Of a stretch of 64,000 nucleotides of DNA, positions 18,721 to 27,970 are shown piece after piece. The notes under the pieces were generated by a model, which saw nothing but the letters and a program-made list of their open reading frames with translations, was not told the origin of the DNA and did not search any database. The stretch is from the NCBI GenBank assembly GCA_003140175.1, contig PLJD01000007.1, positions 26,889 through 90,888 of the forward strand. Reading direction: 5' to 3'. The position numbers and the translations under genes are program-made. Each line of letters starts with the position of its first letter. The first letter of the stretch is position 1. This stretch comes from Actinomycetota bacterium (GTDB lineage: Bacteria; Actinomycetota; Acidimicrobiia; IMCC26256; PALSA-555).

Positions 18721-19713
18721 GTGGCGCGCGTCGTCGTCTGCGTGGCGATGCTCGGCGCGACGCTCACCGTCGCCGGGCCGGCCGCGGCGGCGACGAGCCC
18801 GAGCCGCGAACCCTTCGCGGTCGCGACCCGCGTCGTGACCTTCGTGGACACCACCCGATCGACGCCCGCGGTGGGGGCGACGCCGGCGAGCCCGCAGCGC
18901 CGTCTGGTCACGCATCTGTGGTATCCGGCGGCGGGAGCTCCGCTCGCCGCGGCGCCACCCAACAGTCCGCCGCTCCAGCGCCACGCGCCGTATCCGCTCA
19001 TCGTCTTCGCCCACGGCGACGCCGGCCATGCCCTCGATTACGACCCGATGCTGCGCCACTGGGCCGCGGCCGGCTACGTCGTCGCCGCGCCCGACTTCCC
19101 CGTCTCGAGCCGCAACGGGACGGCGGGGGTCGCCGACGTGGCGAACCAGCCCGGCGACCTGAAGTTCGTCATCCGCAGCGTGCTGCGCTTCGATCGAGCC
19201 AAGCGGGGGCTGGGCCGGGTGATCGACGCGCGCCGCATCGGGGTGGCAGGCCACTCGCTGGGCGCGGCGACCGTCGTCGCGCTCGTCGAGCGCTCCTGTT
19301 GTGCCGACCGACGCGTCCGGGGCGCGATCTCGTTCTCGGGGCTCGCGCTCCTTCCCGGCGAGGACTACCCGCGCCCGTCGGTTCCGCTGCTCCTCGTGCA
19401 CGGCACCGCCGACCGGAACGTCCCCTACGCCGCCAGCATCCATCTCTATGCGGCCGTCGGCCCGCCCCGCTATCTCCTGACCCTCCTCGGGCGTGGCCAT
19501 CAGTCCTGGCCTCGGGGGACCGGGCCCGTCGACGCCGCGGTGCTGCGCGCCACGCTGGATTTCTGGACGGTCTACCTGCGGGGCGACCACGCGGCGGTCC
19601 CCGCCCTCGAGCACGACGCCGCAGTGGCGGACCGCACCACCATCCAGGCCGACCCGGCGTCCCCCGGGCGGTCCCACCGCTTCGCCAAGAGCCCCGGGGG
19701 GCGGGCCGCGTAG
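18721..19713 (+). CDS. Secreted alpha/beta hydrolase
   Basis: 330 residues from the GTG at 18721, preceded by GGAGGGAGG; the tracked ORF starts too early. A signal peptide (VVVCVAMLGATLTVAGPAAAA) is followed by an alpha/beta hydrolase fold similar to platelet-activating-factor acetylhydrolase or chlorophyllase-like lipases. Nucleophile Ser is in VAGHSLGAAT, the acid Asp in HGTADRNVP, and the His in GRGHQSW. It probably hydrolyses esters outside the cell, which would suit the acyl-CoA operon that follows. It may be co-transcribed with the exporter. Confidence 0.8.
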   Translation: MARVVVCVAMLGATLTVAGPAAAATSPSREPFAVATRVVTFVDTTRSTPAVGATPASPQRRLVTHLWYPAAGAPLAAAPPNSPPLQRHAPYPLIVFAHGDAGHALDYDPMLRHWAAAGYVVAAPDFPVSSRNGTAGVADVANQPGDLKFVIRSVLRFDRAKRGLGRVIDARRIGVAGHSLGAATVVALVERSCCADRRVRGAISFSGLALLPGEDYPRPSVPLLLVHGTADRNVPYAASIHLYAAVGPPRYLLTLLGRGHQSWPRGTGPVDAAVLRATLDFWTVYLRGDHAAVPALEHDAAVADRTTIQADPASPGRSHRFAKSPGGRAA

Positions 19714-19724
19714 CATCGAGGCCC

Positions 19725-21134
19725 GTGACCCCCGGTGTGCAGCTCCTCGCCGTCGGGGCGGCGGCGCCGAGCTGGCGCCTGGCCGCCACCGAGGTCGGCG
19801 CCGCGTGGGGCCGTCCGGGCGGACGGGGCCAGGCCGCGGTGTGCGCCCCCGACGAGGACACCCTCACGCTGGCCGCCGAGGCGGCCCGCCGGGCGCTGCT
19901 CGCCTCGGGCCTCCAGACCGACATCGTGGACGGGCTCTGGTGGGGCACCAGCCGGCCACCCTTCGCCGAGGGACCGAGCCACGCGGTGCTCGCCAGCGCG
20001 GTCGGCCTGTCGCACCGCTCGGGCGGCGCGCTCTTCGCCGGCTCGTCCCACGCCGGAATCGAGGCGCTGTTCGGCGCCGCCGACGCGGTCGGAGCCGGCA
20101 CGGTCCGGGTGGCGCTGGTGGTCGTCTCCGACGCCATCGTGCCCGGGCTCGGGACGAGCTGGGAACCCCGCGCCGGGGCCGGCGCGGCGGCGCTCGTGCT
20201 CGTGTCGCACGGCGGCGCGGCGTCGCTGGGCGCCCGGGTCACCCGCACCCATCCCTACCTCGACCGCTACCGGGGCGACGACGAGACCGCCACCCGGGAT
20301 CTCTACGACCCGCGCCTGTTCCGCGAGGAGATCTTCTTGCCCGCGATGCGCGAGCTCGGCGAGCAGCTCGGCACCAACGACATCGACCGGTGGTCGCTCC
20401 CCGACCCCGACGGGCGCCTCGGCGCCGCGCTGGCCCGCCAGCTCGACGCGGGGACACCGGCGTCCGCGTCGGTGTACGCGGCCCTGGGTGACACGGGAGC
20501 GGCCGCGGCGCTGCTCGGCGGGGTGTGCGCCCTCGACGCGGCGGGCACGGTCGGGATCGTCGGCTGGGGCGGCGGACGCGCGACCGGCGTCACCATCACC
20601 GCCCGCGAGCCGGTGCCGGGCGCTGCCGCGGTGGCCGACGTGCTCAAGGGTGGTCGACCCGCGACGTACGCCGCGGTGCTCCAGGCCCGACGTCAGCTCG
20701 TCGCCTCTGGCGAGACGGTCCCGATGGGCGTACCCCCTCAGAGCGCGCAGTTCGTGCGCGGCGCCGACGAGATGCTCGGCCTGCTCGGGGCCCGCTGCGT
20801 CGACTGCGGGACGATCAACACGCCCCCGTCGATCCACCCCCACTGCATCAGCTGCGGCAGCGCCAAGTTCGTGCTCGAGCCGCTCGCCCGCCACGGCCGC
20901 GTCTACACCTTCGTCGTGAACCAGACCATGCCGGCCCCGTTCGTCGCACCCTTGCCGCTGGCGGTCATCGACCTCGACGACGGCGCCCGCGTCATGCTCC
21001 AGGTCACCGAGCACGAAGGGACCCTCGAGATCGGCAGCGAAGTCGAGCTCGTCGTGCGCCGCTACGCGCACGAGCGGGGCGCCCCGGTCTACGGCTACAA
21101 GGCGCGCCCCTACGCGATCCGGGAGGACCAATGA
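19725..21134 (+). CDS. HMG-CoA-synthase-like/DUF35 fusion protein
   Basis: 469 residues from the GTG at 19725, only 8 bases after a TAGCAT box, so the message may be leaderless. Residues 1-330 have a thiolase-superfamily fold of the HMG-CoA synthase/KAS III type, but the nucleophile segment reads GSSHAGIEAL, with Ser where catalytic members have Cys. Residues 350-469 are a DUF35 zinc ribbon (CVDCG, CISCG) plus OB-fold (GRVYTFVVNQ). The fusion probably acts as a scaffold partner for the thiolase encoded next, with which it overlaps by 4 bases, rather than as a condensing enzyme. Confidence 0.75.
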   Translation: MTPGVQLLAVGAAAPSWRLAATEVGAAWGRPGGRGQAAVCAPDEDTLTLAAEAARRALLASGLQTDIVDGLWWGTSRPPFAEGPSHAVLASAVGLSHRSGGALFAGSSHAGIEALFGAADAVGAGTVRVALVVVSDAIVPGLGTSWEPRAGAGAAALVLVSHGGAASLGARVTRTHPYLDRYRGDDETATRDLYDPRLFREEIFLPAMRELGEQLGTNDIDRWSLPDPDGRLGAALARQLDAGTPASASVYAALGDTGAAAALLGGVCALDAAGTVGIVGWGGGRATGVTITAREPVPGAAAVADVLKGGRPATYAAVLQARRQLVASGETVPMGVPPQSAQFVRGADEMLGLLGARCVDCGTINTPPSIHPHCISCGSAKFVLEPLARHGRVYTFVVNQTMPAPFVAPLPLAVIDLDDGARVMLQVTEHEGTLEIGSEVELVVRRYAHERGAPVYGYKARPYAIREDQ

Positions 21135-22309
21135 GCTGGAACCGGGTCGCGGTGGTCGGTGCGGGGCTCATCAAGTTTGGGGAGCTCTTCGACCAGAGCT
21201 ACGAGCAGATGGCCGCCGGCGCGTTCGCCGCCGCGGTCGACTCGGTCGATCACGGCTTCGAGCCCTCGCAGGTTGAGGCGGCGTTCGTCGCCACCCAGCG
21301 GGGCACGCTCTGGGGCCAAGAAGGCATCGGTGGGAACACGGTGCCGTCGGCGATCGGACTGGCCGGGATTCCGTGCACGCGGATCGAGAACGCGTGCCCG
21401 TCGGGGTCGGATGCATTCCGCGTCGGCGCGATGGCCGTCGCGAGCGGCGTCCATGACGTCGTCCTCGTCATCGGCGTCGAGAAGATGCGCGACAAATCGG
21501 CCGAGGAGGGTCTCCTCGCCCGCGCCGCGGCGGGCCACCCGATCTTCACCCGTGGTGAGACCGCGCCGGTGCTGTTCGCACCGTTCGCGACGCGTCACAT
21601 GCACGAGTTCGGCACCACGCGCGAGATGCTGGCGTCGGTGGCGGTGAAGAACCACTACAACGGCGCCCGCGACCCGTACGCGCACTTCCAGAGCGAGATC
21701 ACGGTCGAGGACGTCCTGGCGTCGCCGTCGGTCTGCTCCCCCCTCCATCTCCTCGACTGCTGCCCGCAGACCGACGGGGCGGCAGCCACGCTGCTCGTGC
21801 GAGCCGACATCGCCGAACGCTTCACCGACCATCCCGTGTACGTAGCCGGCTTCGGTGTCGCCACCGACCATCCGTACCTGCACGAGAAGTCCAGCTTCGT
21901 GGGCCTCAAGGCGACCCAGCTCGCCGCCGAGCGCGCGTACGCGATGGCCGATGTCAGCCCGGCTGACATCGACTGCGCCGAGGTACACGACTGCTTCACG
22001 ATCACCGAGATCCTCGACATCGAGGACCTCGGCTTCGTCGACAAAGGCAAGGGCGGCGTCGCCTCCCTGGACGGGGAGACGTCGCTCACCGGGCGGATCC
22101 CGATCAACACCTCGGGTGGGCTCCTCGCCAAAGGGCACCCGATCGGCGCCACCGGCGTCGCCCAGCTCACCGAGTGCTGGTGGCAGCTGCGGGGCGAAGC
22201 CGGCGACCGGCAGGTGGAACTCCGCCACGGCAACGCCCTCCAGCACAACGTGGGTGGGCGGGGCTCGGGCGTCTCGGTGATCAACATCTTGACGACGAAC
22301 CAACCGTGA
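21131..22309 (+). CDS. Thiolase / acetyl-CoA acetyltransferase family
   Basis: 392 residues from the ATG at 21131. Unlike the island enzyme it keeps the nucleophile Cys (IENACPSGSDAF), the HDCFTITE segment and the C-terminal GHPIGATG motif, so thiolytic cleavage of a 3-oxoacyl-CoA is plausible. It is coupled to the upstream DUF35 fusion and the downstream enoyl-CoA hydratase by 4-bp overlaps. The set of HMGCS-like, DUF35 and thiolase components recalls the archaeal thiolase/HMG-CoA synthase complexes. Confidence 0.85.
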   Translation: MSWNRVAVVGAGLIKFGELFDQSYEQMAAGAFAAAVDSVDHGFEPSQVEAAFVATQRGTLWGQEGIGGNTVPSAIGLAGIPCTRIENACPSGSDAFRVGAMAVASGVHDVVLVIGVEKMRDKSAEEGLLARAAAGHPIFTRGETAPVLFAPFATRHMHEFGTTREMLASVAVKNHYNGARDPYAHFQSEITVEDVLASPSVCSPLHLLDCCPQTDGAAATLLVRADIAERFTDHPVYVAGFGVATDHPYLHEKSSFVGLKATQLAAERAYAMADVSPADIDCAEVHDCFTITEILDIEDLGFVDKGKGGVASLDGETSLTGRIPINTSGGLLAKGHPIGATGVAQLTECWWQLRGEAGDRQVELRHGNALQHNVGGRGSGVSVINILTTNQP

Positions 22310-23100
22310 TCCGCTACGACGTGGGAGACGACCACGTCGCACGGCTCACCCTGGACCGTCCTGAGGCCAAGAACGCGCTCACGATCGAGATGCGCGACGA
22401 GATCGTGGCCCGCGTCCAGGCGGCACGCGCCGACGCCGCGGTGCGGGCCTTGCTCATCACCGGCGCCGGTGACGCCTTCTGCGCCGGGATGGATCTCAGC
22501 GCCTCGACGATGTCGAAAGCCGCCGAGCCCGGCTTCGAGACCCGCAGCACCGCCGAGGCGCTGCGCGTCGGAGTGCAGCGCTTCATTCAGGAGCTCTGGG
22601 AGCTCGACAAGCCGACCGTCGCCGCGGTCAACGGCGCCGCGGTCGGACCCGGCGCGCACCTGGCCCTGGCCTGCGACTTCGTCCTCGTGCACGACGACAC
22701 CCGGTTCCTCTGGACCTTCGCCCGCTGGGGCCTCGTCGTCGACGCCGGCGGGGCCTACCTACTCCCCCGCCTCGTGGGCCTGCCTCGAGCGAAAGCGATG
22801 GTGATGCTCGGCGACGGCGCCCGCGGCGCGGAAGCCGTCGACCTCGGCCTCGCCTACCGCTGCGTGGCGAAAGACGAGCTCGGCGCGGTCGCGACCGACC
22901 TCGCGGCGCGCCTCGCCGCCGGTCCGACGCGCTCGCTCGGCCTCTCCAAACGGCTGCTCAACATGAGCTTCGAGACGTCCTTGGAGCGTTCCCTCGAGCT
23001 CGAAGGCGCCTACCAGTCACTCGCCGCCACCTCCACCGACCTCGTCGAGGGCATGGCCGCCTTCCGGGACCGCCGCGACCCCAACTACACCGGCCGCTGA
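22306..23100 (+). CDS. Enoyl-CoA hydratase/isomerase
   Basis: 264 residues from the GTG in the GTGA overlap. Crotonase fold with the oxyanion-hole segments GDAFCAGMDLS and NGAAVGPGAHLALACD, and the DAGGAYLLPRLVG segment carrying the acidic residue seen in PaaG-like members. It hydrates or isomerises an enoyl-CoA. It is the last gene of the 19.7 kb operon; a promoter region of 200 bases follows. Confidence 0.85.
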   Translation: MIRYDVGDDHVARLTLDRPEAKNALTIEMRDEIVARVQAARADAAVRALLITGAGDAFCAGMDLSASTMSKAAEPGFETRSTAEALRVGVQRFIQELWELDKPTVAAVNGAAVGPGAHLALACDFVLVHDDTRFLWTFARWGLVVDAGGAYLLPRLVGLPRAKAMVMLGDGARGAEAVDLGLAYRCVAKDELGAVATDLAARLAAGPTRSLGLSKRLLNMSFETSLERSLELEGAYQSLAATSTDLVEGMAAFRDRRDPNYTGR

Positions 23101-23146
23101 CGGCGCGGCCGAGGACCACCCAGCCGGTGCCGCGGCGGGGTTCCAG

Positions 23147-23170
23147 TAGGATCCCTGACGCCCACGTCAG
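23147..23170 (+). promoter_or_regulatory. TAGGAT box plus 16-bp palindrome
   Basis: TAGGAT (23147-23152) looks like a -10 element. Three bases on is CTGACGCCCACGTCAG (23155-23170), with perfect 6-bp arms. The same order, TAGGAT then TGACRCCNNCGTCA, occurs at 28805-28829, so it is probably an operator overlapping the transcription start of the 23.3 kb operon, of a size usual for TetR-family proteins. A second palindrome GTGACGTCAC lies at 23225-23234. Confidence 0.55.
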
Positions 23171-23299
23171 AGAGCCCGGGACGCGCCAGCGACCGGAGCC
23201 GACCTGGTGCGCTCCGAGCGGAGCGTGACGTCACCGACTGGCGGCGACAGGGCCGCGATCGCGCGCAGCGACGCGCCGAGGCGAGCAGGAGAGCCAAGC

Positions 23300-24217
23300 A
23301 TGGGAGTGTTCGACGGGAAGGTTGCGGTCGTCACCGGCGCCGGCCGGGGCATCGGCCGAGCCGAGGCGCGCCTGCTCGCCGCGGAGGGCGCCGCGGTCGT
23401 CGTGAACGACCTCGGCGGGGAACGTTCCGGGGAGGGTGCGGACCAGCGGCCAGCCCAGCAGGTGGTCGACGAGATCACCGCCGACGGCGGTCGGGCGTCC
23501 GCGAACTACGACGACATCTCGAGCTGGGACGGCGGTGCCGCGTTCGTGCAGCAGGCCGTCGACGAGTTCGGGCGTCTCGACGTCCTCATCAACAACGCCG
23601 GGATCCTGCGCGACAAGATGAGCTTCAACATGACCGAGGAGGAATGGGACGCAGTCATCCGCGTCCACCTCAAAGGTCACTTCGTCCCCGCCCGACACGC
23701 CGCCGCCCACTGGCGGGCGGTGAGCAAGGAGACCGGCCAGCCGGTCGGCGGCACCATCGTGAACACCGCCTCCGAATCGGGCCTGTACGGCAATGCGGGA
23801 CAGCTGAACTATGCGGCGGCGAAGGCCGGGATCGCGTCGATGACGATCGTGCTCGCCCGCGAGCTGGACCGGATCGGTGTGCGGGTCAACGCCATCGCTC
23901 CGGTGGCGAGGACCCGTCTCACCGAGGACCTCGCTGGCGGCGCGATGGAGGCCAAGGACGGCGGCTTCGACGCCTTCGCACCCGAGAACGCCGCCGCGGG
24001 TGCGGTGTGGCTCGCCTCGCCGCTGGCGGACGGCATTACCGGCCAGGTGCTGAAGATCCAGGGCGGCGTCGCGCAGATCATGGGGGGCTGGCGGCCGGTC
24101 ACCGAGGTCACCGACGACCAGCCCTGGTCGGTCGCGACCCTGGCGGAACGCCGCGACGCGCTCTTCGCCCGCTCCGATCCGGGCGTGCCCCCGTTCTTCC
24201 CGCCGGTGGAGGCTTGA
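23300..24217 (+). CDS. SDR, HSD17B4-type hydroxyacyl-CoA dehydrogenase
   Basis: 305 residues from the ATG at 23300, with AGGAG upstream; the tracked ORF starts too early. TGAGRGIG cofactor loop, NNAG, a Ser in the NTASESG segment and YAAAK. It is the second copy in the window of the multifunctional-enzyme-2-like dehydrogenase and shares the [14 protein letters not shown] segment with 10623-11507. The likely step is oxidation of a 3-hydroxyacyl-CoA. It leads the operon controlled by the palindrome at 23155. Confidence 0.85.
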   Translation: MGVFDGKVAVVTGAGRGIGRAEARLLAAEGAAVVVNDLGGERSGEGADQRPAQQVVDEITADGGRASANYDDISSWDGGAAFVQQAVDEFGRLDVLINNAGILRDKMSFNMTEEEWDAVIRVHLKGHFVPARHAAAHWRAVSKETGQPVGGTIVNTASESGLYGNAGQLNYAAAKAGIASMTIVLARELDRIGVRVNAIAPVARTRLTEDLAGGAMEAKDGGFDAFAPENAAAGAVWLASPLADGITGQVLKIQGGVAQIMGGWRPVTEVTDDQPWSVATLAERRDALFARSDPGVPPFFPPVEA

Positions 24218-24220
24218 GGG

Positions 24221-25402
24221 GTGCAGCTCTCGTTCGGGCCCGAGGTCGAGGACTTCCGGGTCGAGCTGGTCGCGTTCCTCGACGAGCACGTGCCCGTCGA
24301 GGCGCGGACCGGCTTCGACATGATGGACAGCGGCGCCGAGGACCGAACCGAGGTCATCCCCGAATGGGCGCGACGCTGGCAGGCCACCCTCTTCGACCAC
24401 GGCTGGATGATCCCCGGCTACCCGGCCGCGCTCGGCGGGCGAGACGCGACCCCGATTCAGACCCTCGCGTATCTCGAGGAGATGGCCCGGCGTCGTGTGC
24501 CCCGGTCGTTGCACTTCCCCGGGTACGCGATCGTGGCGCCGAGCCTCCTCGAGTTCGGCAACGCTGAGCAGCAGGCGCTCATCCCCGCCGCGATCCGAGG
24601 CGACACGATCTGGTGCATCGGGATGAGCGAGCCGGACGCCGGCTCGGACCTGGCCGGCCTCTCGACGCGCGCGGAGCTCGACGGAGACCGCTTCGTCGTG
24701 AACGGTCAGAAGGTCTGGACCAGCTACGCCACCGTCGCCCAGAAATGTTTCGTGTACGTGCGCACCGACCCGACCGCACCCAAGCACAAGGGCATCAGCC
24801 TGCTCATCGTGGACATGGACACGCCCGGGATCGAGATCCGGCCCCTGCGCCATCTCAGCGGCGCGGCGAACTTCGCCGAGGTGTTCTTCACCGACGTCGA
24901 GGTCCCGGCCGCCAACCTGGTGGGGGCCCAAAACGACGGCTGGCGGATCACCCAGGGGTCCCTCGCCCACGAGCGAGCCGGACTCTGGGTCGAGGGCGTG
25001 TCGCGGCTCGAGTCGACGGTGCAGTCCCTCGTCGACCTGGTCCAGCGTCGGGGCCTCACCGCCGACGCGGGGGTTCGGCGGCGCGTCGCCGCGTTCTACG
25101 AGCAGGCGGCGTCGCTGCGCGCGCTGGGCTACAAGGGGTTCGCCAGCTTCGCGCAGGGCTCGTCCGCACCCGAGCACTCGTACATGAGGCTGGCGACCGC
25201 GGAGCTCGGCAAGGCGACCTACGAGCTCGGGATGGAGCTCCAAGGCGCCGACGCGGCCACCCGCGACTCGGAGCGGGGCGAGGAGAACGGTCGGTGGGTC
25301 AACATGTTCTTCATGAGCTTCGCCAACACCATCGCCGGGGGCACCAGCGAGATTCAGCGCAACATCATCGCCCAGCGGGTCCTGGGCCTCCCCCGCGCGT
25401 AA
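24221..25402 (+). CDS. Acyl-CoA dehydrogenase, probable heteromer subunit
   Basis: 393 residues, GTG start 3 bases after the SDR stop. Acyl-CoA dehydrogenase motifs [30 protein letters not shown] and the C-terminal IAGGTSEIQRNIIAQRVLGLP are intact. The next gene is a shorter acyl-CoA dehydrogenase 5 bases away. Such pairs in actinobacterial steroid and fatty-acid catabolism form alpha2beta2 tetramers, and this is probably the case here. Confidence 0.85.
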   Translation: MQLSFGPEVEDFRVELVAFLDEHVPVEARTGFDMMDSGAEDRTEVIPEWARRWQATLFDHGWMIPGYPAALGGRDATPIQTLAYLEEMARRRVPRSLHFPGYAIVAPSLLEFGNAEQQALIPAAIRGDTIWCIGMSEPDAGSDLAGLSTRAELDGDRFVVNGQKVWTSYATVAQKCFVYVRTDPTAPKHKGISLLIVDMDTPGIEIRPLRHLSGAANFAEVFFTDVEVPAANLVGAQNDGWRITQGSLAHERAGLWVEGVSRLESTVQSLVDLVQRRGLTADAGVRRRVAAFYEQAASLRALGYKGFASFAQGSSAPEHSYMRLATAELGKATYELGMELQGADAATRDSERGEENGRWVNMFFMSFANTIAGGTSEIQRNIIAQRVLGLPRA

Positions 25403-25407
25403 CGGCC

Positions 25408-26409
25408 ATGGACTTCACCCTCTCCGACGAGCAGCAACTGCTGCGCGACACGGCCCGCACCCTCCTCGCCAAGGAATGCCCACCGTCACTGGTCCGCGCG
25501 CACATCGACGACCCGGCCGCCGCCGACGAGCTGTGGCTGCGAGTCGCGGACTTCGTCGCGCTCGGCGGCGGACCACTCACCGATCTGTGCCTGTTTGTCG
25601 CCGAGACCGGCTCCGTCGCCGCACCCGGGCCGTTCTTCGCGACCGCCGCGCTGTTCGCGCCGCTGCTCGCGGCGATCGACCACGAGCTGACCCCGGCGGT
25701 GCTCGCCGGGGAGACGACCGGCACGGTCGCGCTGGCCGGCGCGGACGGGGTCTGGGCGGCCAACGACGAGCCGGTGAAACATTTTGTCCCCGAGTTGGAC
25801 CGCGTCGACTGGGTCGCGGTCATCGAGGCGGGCCCGACGGTGCGGGTCGTGCCCACCGACGAGCTCCCCCACCGGCTGCTCGCCACCATCGACTGGTCGC
25901 GGCGGCTGTTCGAGCTCGACAGCGCGGCGCTGCCCGGCACCGCCGCTCGGCTCGACGCGGCCACGCTCGACGAGGTCGTCCGGCGCGCCACGGTCGCGCT
26001 GGCCGCCGAGCAGGTCGGGACGGCGCGGCGCCTCTTCGACATGGCGCTCGAGTACGCCAAGCAGCGCATCCAGTTCGACGTCCCGATCGGCTCCTTCCAG
26101 GCCATCCAACACAAGCTGGCGAACGTCTCACTGGAGGTCGAGCGGGCCGACAGCGCGGTGCAGTACGCGGCGATGGCCGTCGATGCGCTCGACGACGACC
26201 GCCGGCGAGCCGCGCACGTCGCCAAGGCCGCGGCGGGAACCGCCGCGACCCACTCGGCGAAGGACAGCATCCAGATCCACGGCGGTATCGGGTACACGTG
26301 GGAGCACGATCTGCACCTGTTCCTGCGCCGCGCGTACGGCTCGGAGGCGTGGCTCGGCCCGACCGGGTGGCACCACGACCGTCTCGCCGACCTGCTCTTC
26401 AACGCCTGA
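25408..26409 (+). CDS. Acyl-CoA dehydrogenase, short partner subunit
   Basis: 333 residues from the ATG at 25408; the longer tracked ORF is an artefact. The N-terminus (MDFTLSDEQQLLRDTARTLL) and the C-terminal HGGIGYTWEHDLHLFLRRA segment, which holds the catalytic Glu in this subfamily, are clear, but the central domain is shortened compared with the usual 380-400 residues. With the preceding gene it resembles FadE28/FadE29-type heteromers. It ends the operon and converges on the minus-strand ligase gene 21 bases away. Confidence 0.8.
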   Translation: MDFTLSDEQQLLRDTARTLLAKECPPSLVRAHIDDPAAADELWLRVADFVALGGGPLTDLCLFVAETGSVAAPGPFFATAALFAPLLAAIDHELTPAVLAGETTGTVALAGADGVWAANDEPVKHFVPELDRVDWVAVIEAGPTVRVVPTDELPHRLLATIDWSRRLFELDSAALPGTAARLDAATLDEVVRRATVALAAEQVGTARRLFDMALEYAKQRIQFDVPIGSFQAIQHKLANVSLEVERADSAVQYAAMAVDALDDDRRRAAHVAKAAAGTAATHSAKDSIQIHGGIGYTWEHDLHLFLRRAYGSEAWLGPTGWHHDRLADLLFNA

Positions 26410-26430
26410 CCCGCCATCTCGCCGGGTGGC

Positions 26431-27948
26431 TCAGATGCGGGCCGGGCGGTCCGACCAGTGCTGCTCGCGCAGCACCCGCTTGAGGACCTTGCCGTTGGGT
26501 TGGCGGGGCAGCTCGTCGACGAGCTCCACGAAGGCCGGAACTTTGAAATCGGCGAGTCGAGCCCGGCAGAACCCGATCAGCGCCTCGGCGCTGGTCGGGG
26601 TGCGGGTCTCGACCACGGCCATCAGCACCTCGCCGAGCCGCGCGTCGGGCACGCCGAACACCGCGCAGTCCACGACGTCGGGGTGCGTGTAGAGGACCTC
26701 CTCGACCTCTCGCGGGTACACGTTCACGCCGCCCCGGATGACCAGGTCGACTGCCCGGTCGGTGAGGAACAGGTACCCGTCGGCGTCGACATGGCCGACG
26801 TCCCCGACTGTGAACGCGTCGTCGCGCCACGCGTCGGCGGTCTTGGCGGCGTCGTCGTGGTAGTGGAACCGGGTCCCGCCCGGCGGTCGCACGTAGACGA
26901 CGCCGGTCTGACCGACCGGCACCTCGTGCCCGTCGGGGTCGAGAACCCGGACCTCGATGCCGGGCCAGGGGGTCCCGACGCTGCCCGGCCGGGCCAGCCA
27001 GTCCGCCATCGAGATGCGGGTCGCGCCGCCCTCGCTCATCCCGTACAGCTCGGCGATCTCGGCCGGCGCGAGCGCGTCGATGATGCGCTGCTTCACCGGC
27101 ACGGGGCAGGGCGCGCCGGCGTGGACGATGAGCTGCAGTGACGACAGGTCACGACGACGGCGTTGCTCCTCGGGAACCTCGAGGATGCGGATGAAGTGGG
27201 CGGGGACCATGAACGTGCGGGTCACGCGGTGCCGCTCGACGAGGTCCAGCCAGGCGGCCGCGTCGAAGGACTCGAGGATCACGGTGGTCGCGCCGACGTA
27301 GAGCGCGGCCATCGCCCAGCCGCCCGGGCCGGCGTGGTACGCCGGGCCGGTGACGATGTAGACGTCGTTGGCGCTCCAGCCCCACAGGGCGAGCTGGCCT
27401 CGCATGTTCTGCCCGGCGCGGCTCCGGTCGGGGCGGCCGTGGATCACCCCCTTCGGCCGCCCGGTGGTCCCCGAGGTGTAGAAGATCGGCGCGTCGAGCG
27501 CCTCGATCGTGAGGGGCGGCCCGTCACCGTCACGGGCGATGGCCGTCACGTACTCGTCGGGCACGAGCAGCAGCTCGCAGCCGGTCGCGCCGGCGCGGGC
27601 GGCGGCGGACACCGCGGCGAGGTCGCGGTGCGCGACGAGCAGCCGAGCCTGGGAGTCCTCGAGGATGTAGGCGAGCTCGTCGGCCTTGAGGTGCCAGTTG
27701 ACCAAGACCACCGGTGCGTCCAGCTTCGTGGCCGCCGCCCAGGTCTCGAAGAACTCGAGCCCGTTGGGCAGCATGATCGCCACCCGGTCCCCCGCCCCGA
27801 CCCCTCGGCGGGCGAGCGCGTGGGCGAGTCGGGTCGTGCGCGCGTCGAAGTCGGCGAAGCTGCGAACCGTGTCGCCCGCCACCAGCGCGGGCCGCTCCGG
27901 GGTGGCGCGGGCGTGCGCGCTGATTCCGAGCCGGGGCTCGTCGACCAT
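26431..27948 (-). CDS. Acyl-CoA synthetase (AMP-forming ligase)
   Basis: 505 residues. P-loop [11 protein letters not shown], the A5 motif LYGMSEGG, hinge region [20 protein letters not shown] and a C-terminal catalytic Lys in PNGKVLKRVL. It is a paralogue of the island ligase. The gene starts 22 bases after the stop of the oxidase-like gene, so the two form a minus-strand operon reading from the 28.8 kb divergent promoter. Confidence 0.9.
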   Translation of the reverse strand: MVDEPRLGISAHARATPERPALVAGDTVRSFADFDARTTRLAHALARRGVGAGDRVAIMLPNGLEFFETWAAATKLDAPVVLVNWHLKADELAYILEDSQARLLVAHRDLAAVSAAARAGATGCELLLVPDEYVTAIARDGDGPPLTIEALDAPIFYTSGTTGRPKGVIHGRPDRSRAGQNMRGQLALWGWSANDVYIVTGPAYHAGPGGWAMAALYVGATTVILESFDAAAWLDLVERHRVTRTFMVPAHFIRILEVPEEQRRRRDLSSLQLIVHAGAPCPVPVKQRIIDALAPAEIAELYGMSEGGATRISMADWLARPGSVGTPWPGIEVRVLDPDGHEVPVGQTGVVYVRPPGGTRFHYHDDAAKTADAWRDDAFTVGDVGHVDADGYLFLTDRAVDLVIRGGVNVYPREVEEVLYTHPDVVDCAVFGVPDARLGEVLMAVVETRTPTSAEALIGFCRARLADFKVPAFVELVDELPRQPNGKVLKRVLREQHWSDRPARI

Positions 27949-27970
27949 GGGCGCGGCCGCTGCCGACGGG

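Noticed and set aside
23155-23170. KstR or KstR2 operator
   Set aside because: The palindrome does not match the known AACNNGTT or AAGCAAGNNCTTGCTT patterns of the mycobacterial steroid regulators.
23231-25243. 670-residue minus ORF
   Set aside because: Antisense shadow of the SDR and acyl-CoA dehydrogenase genes, whose motifs are on the plus strand; high-GC codon bias makes such long antisense frames common.
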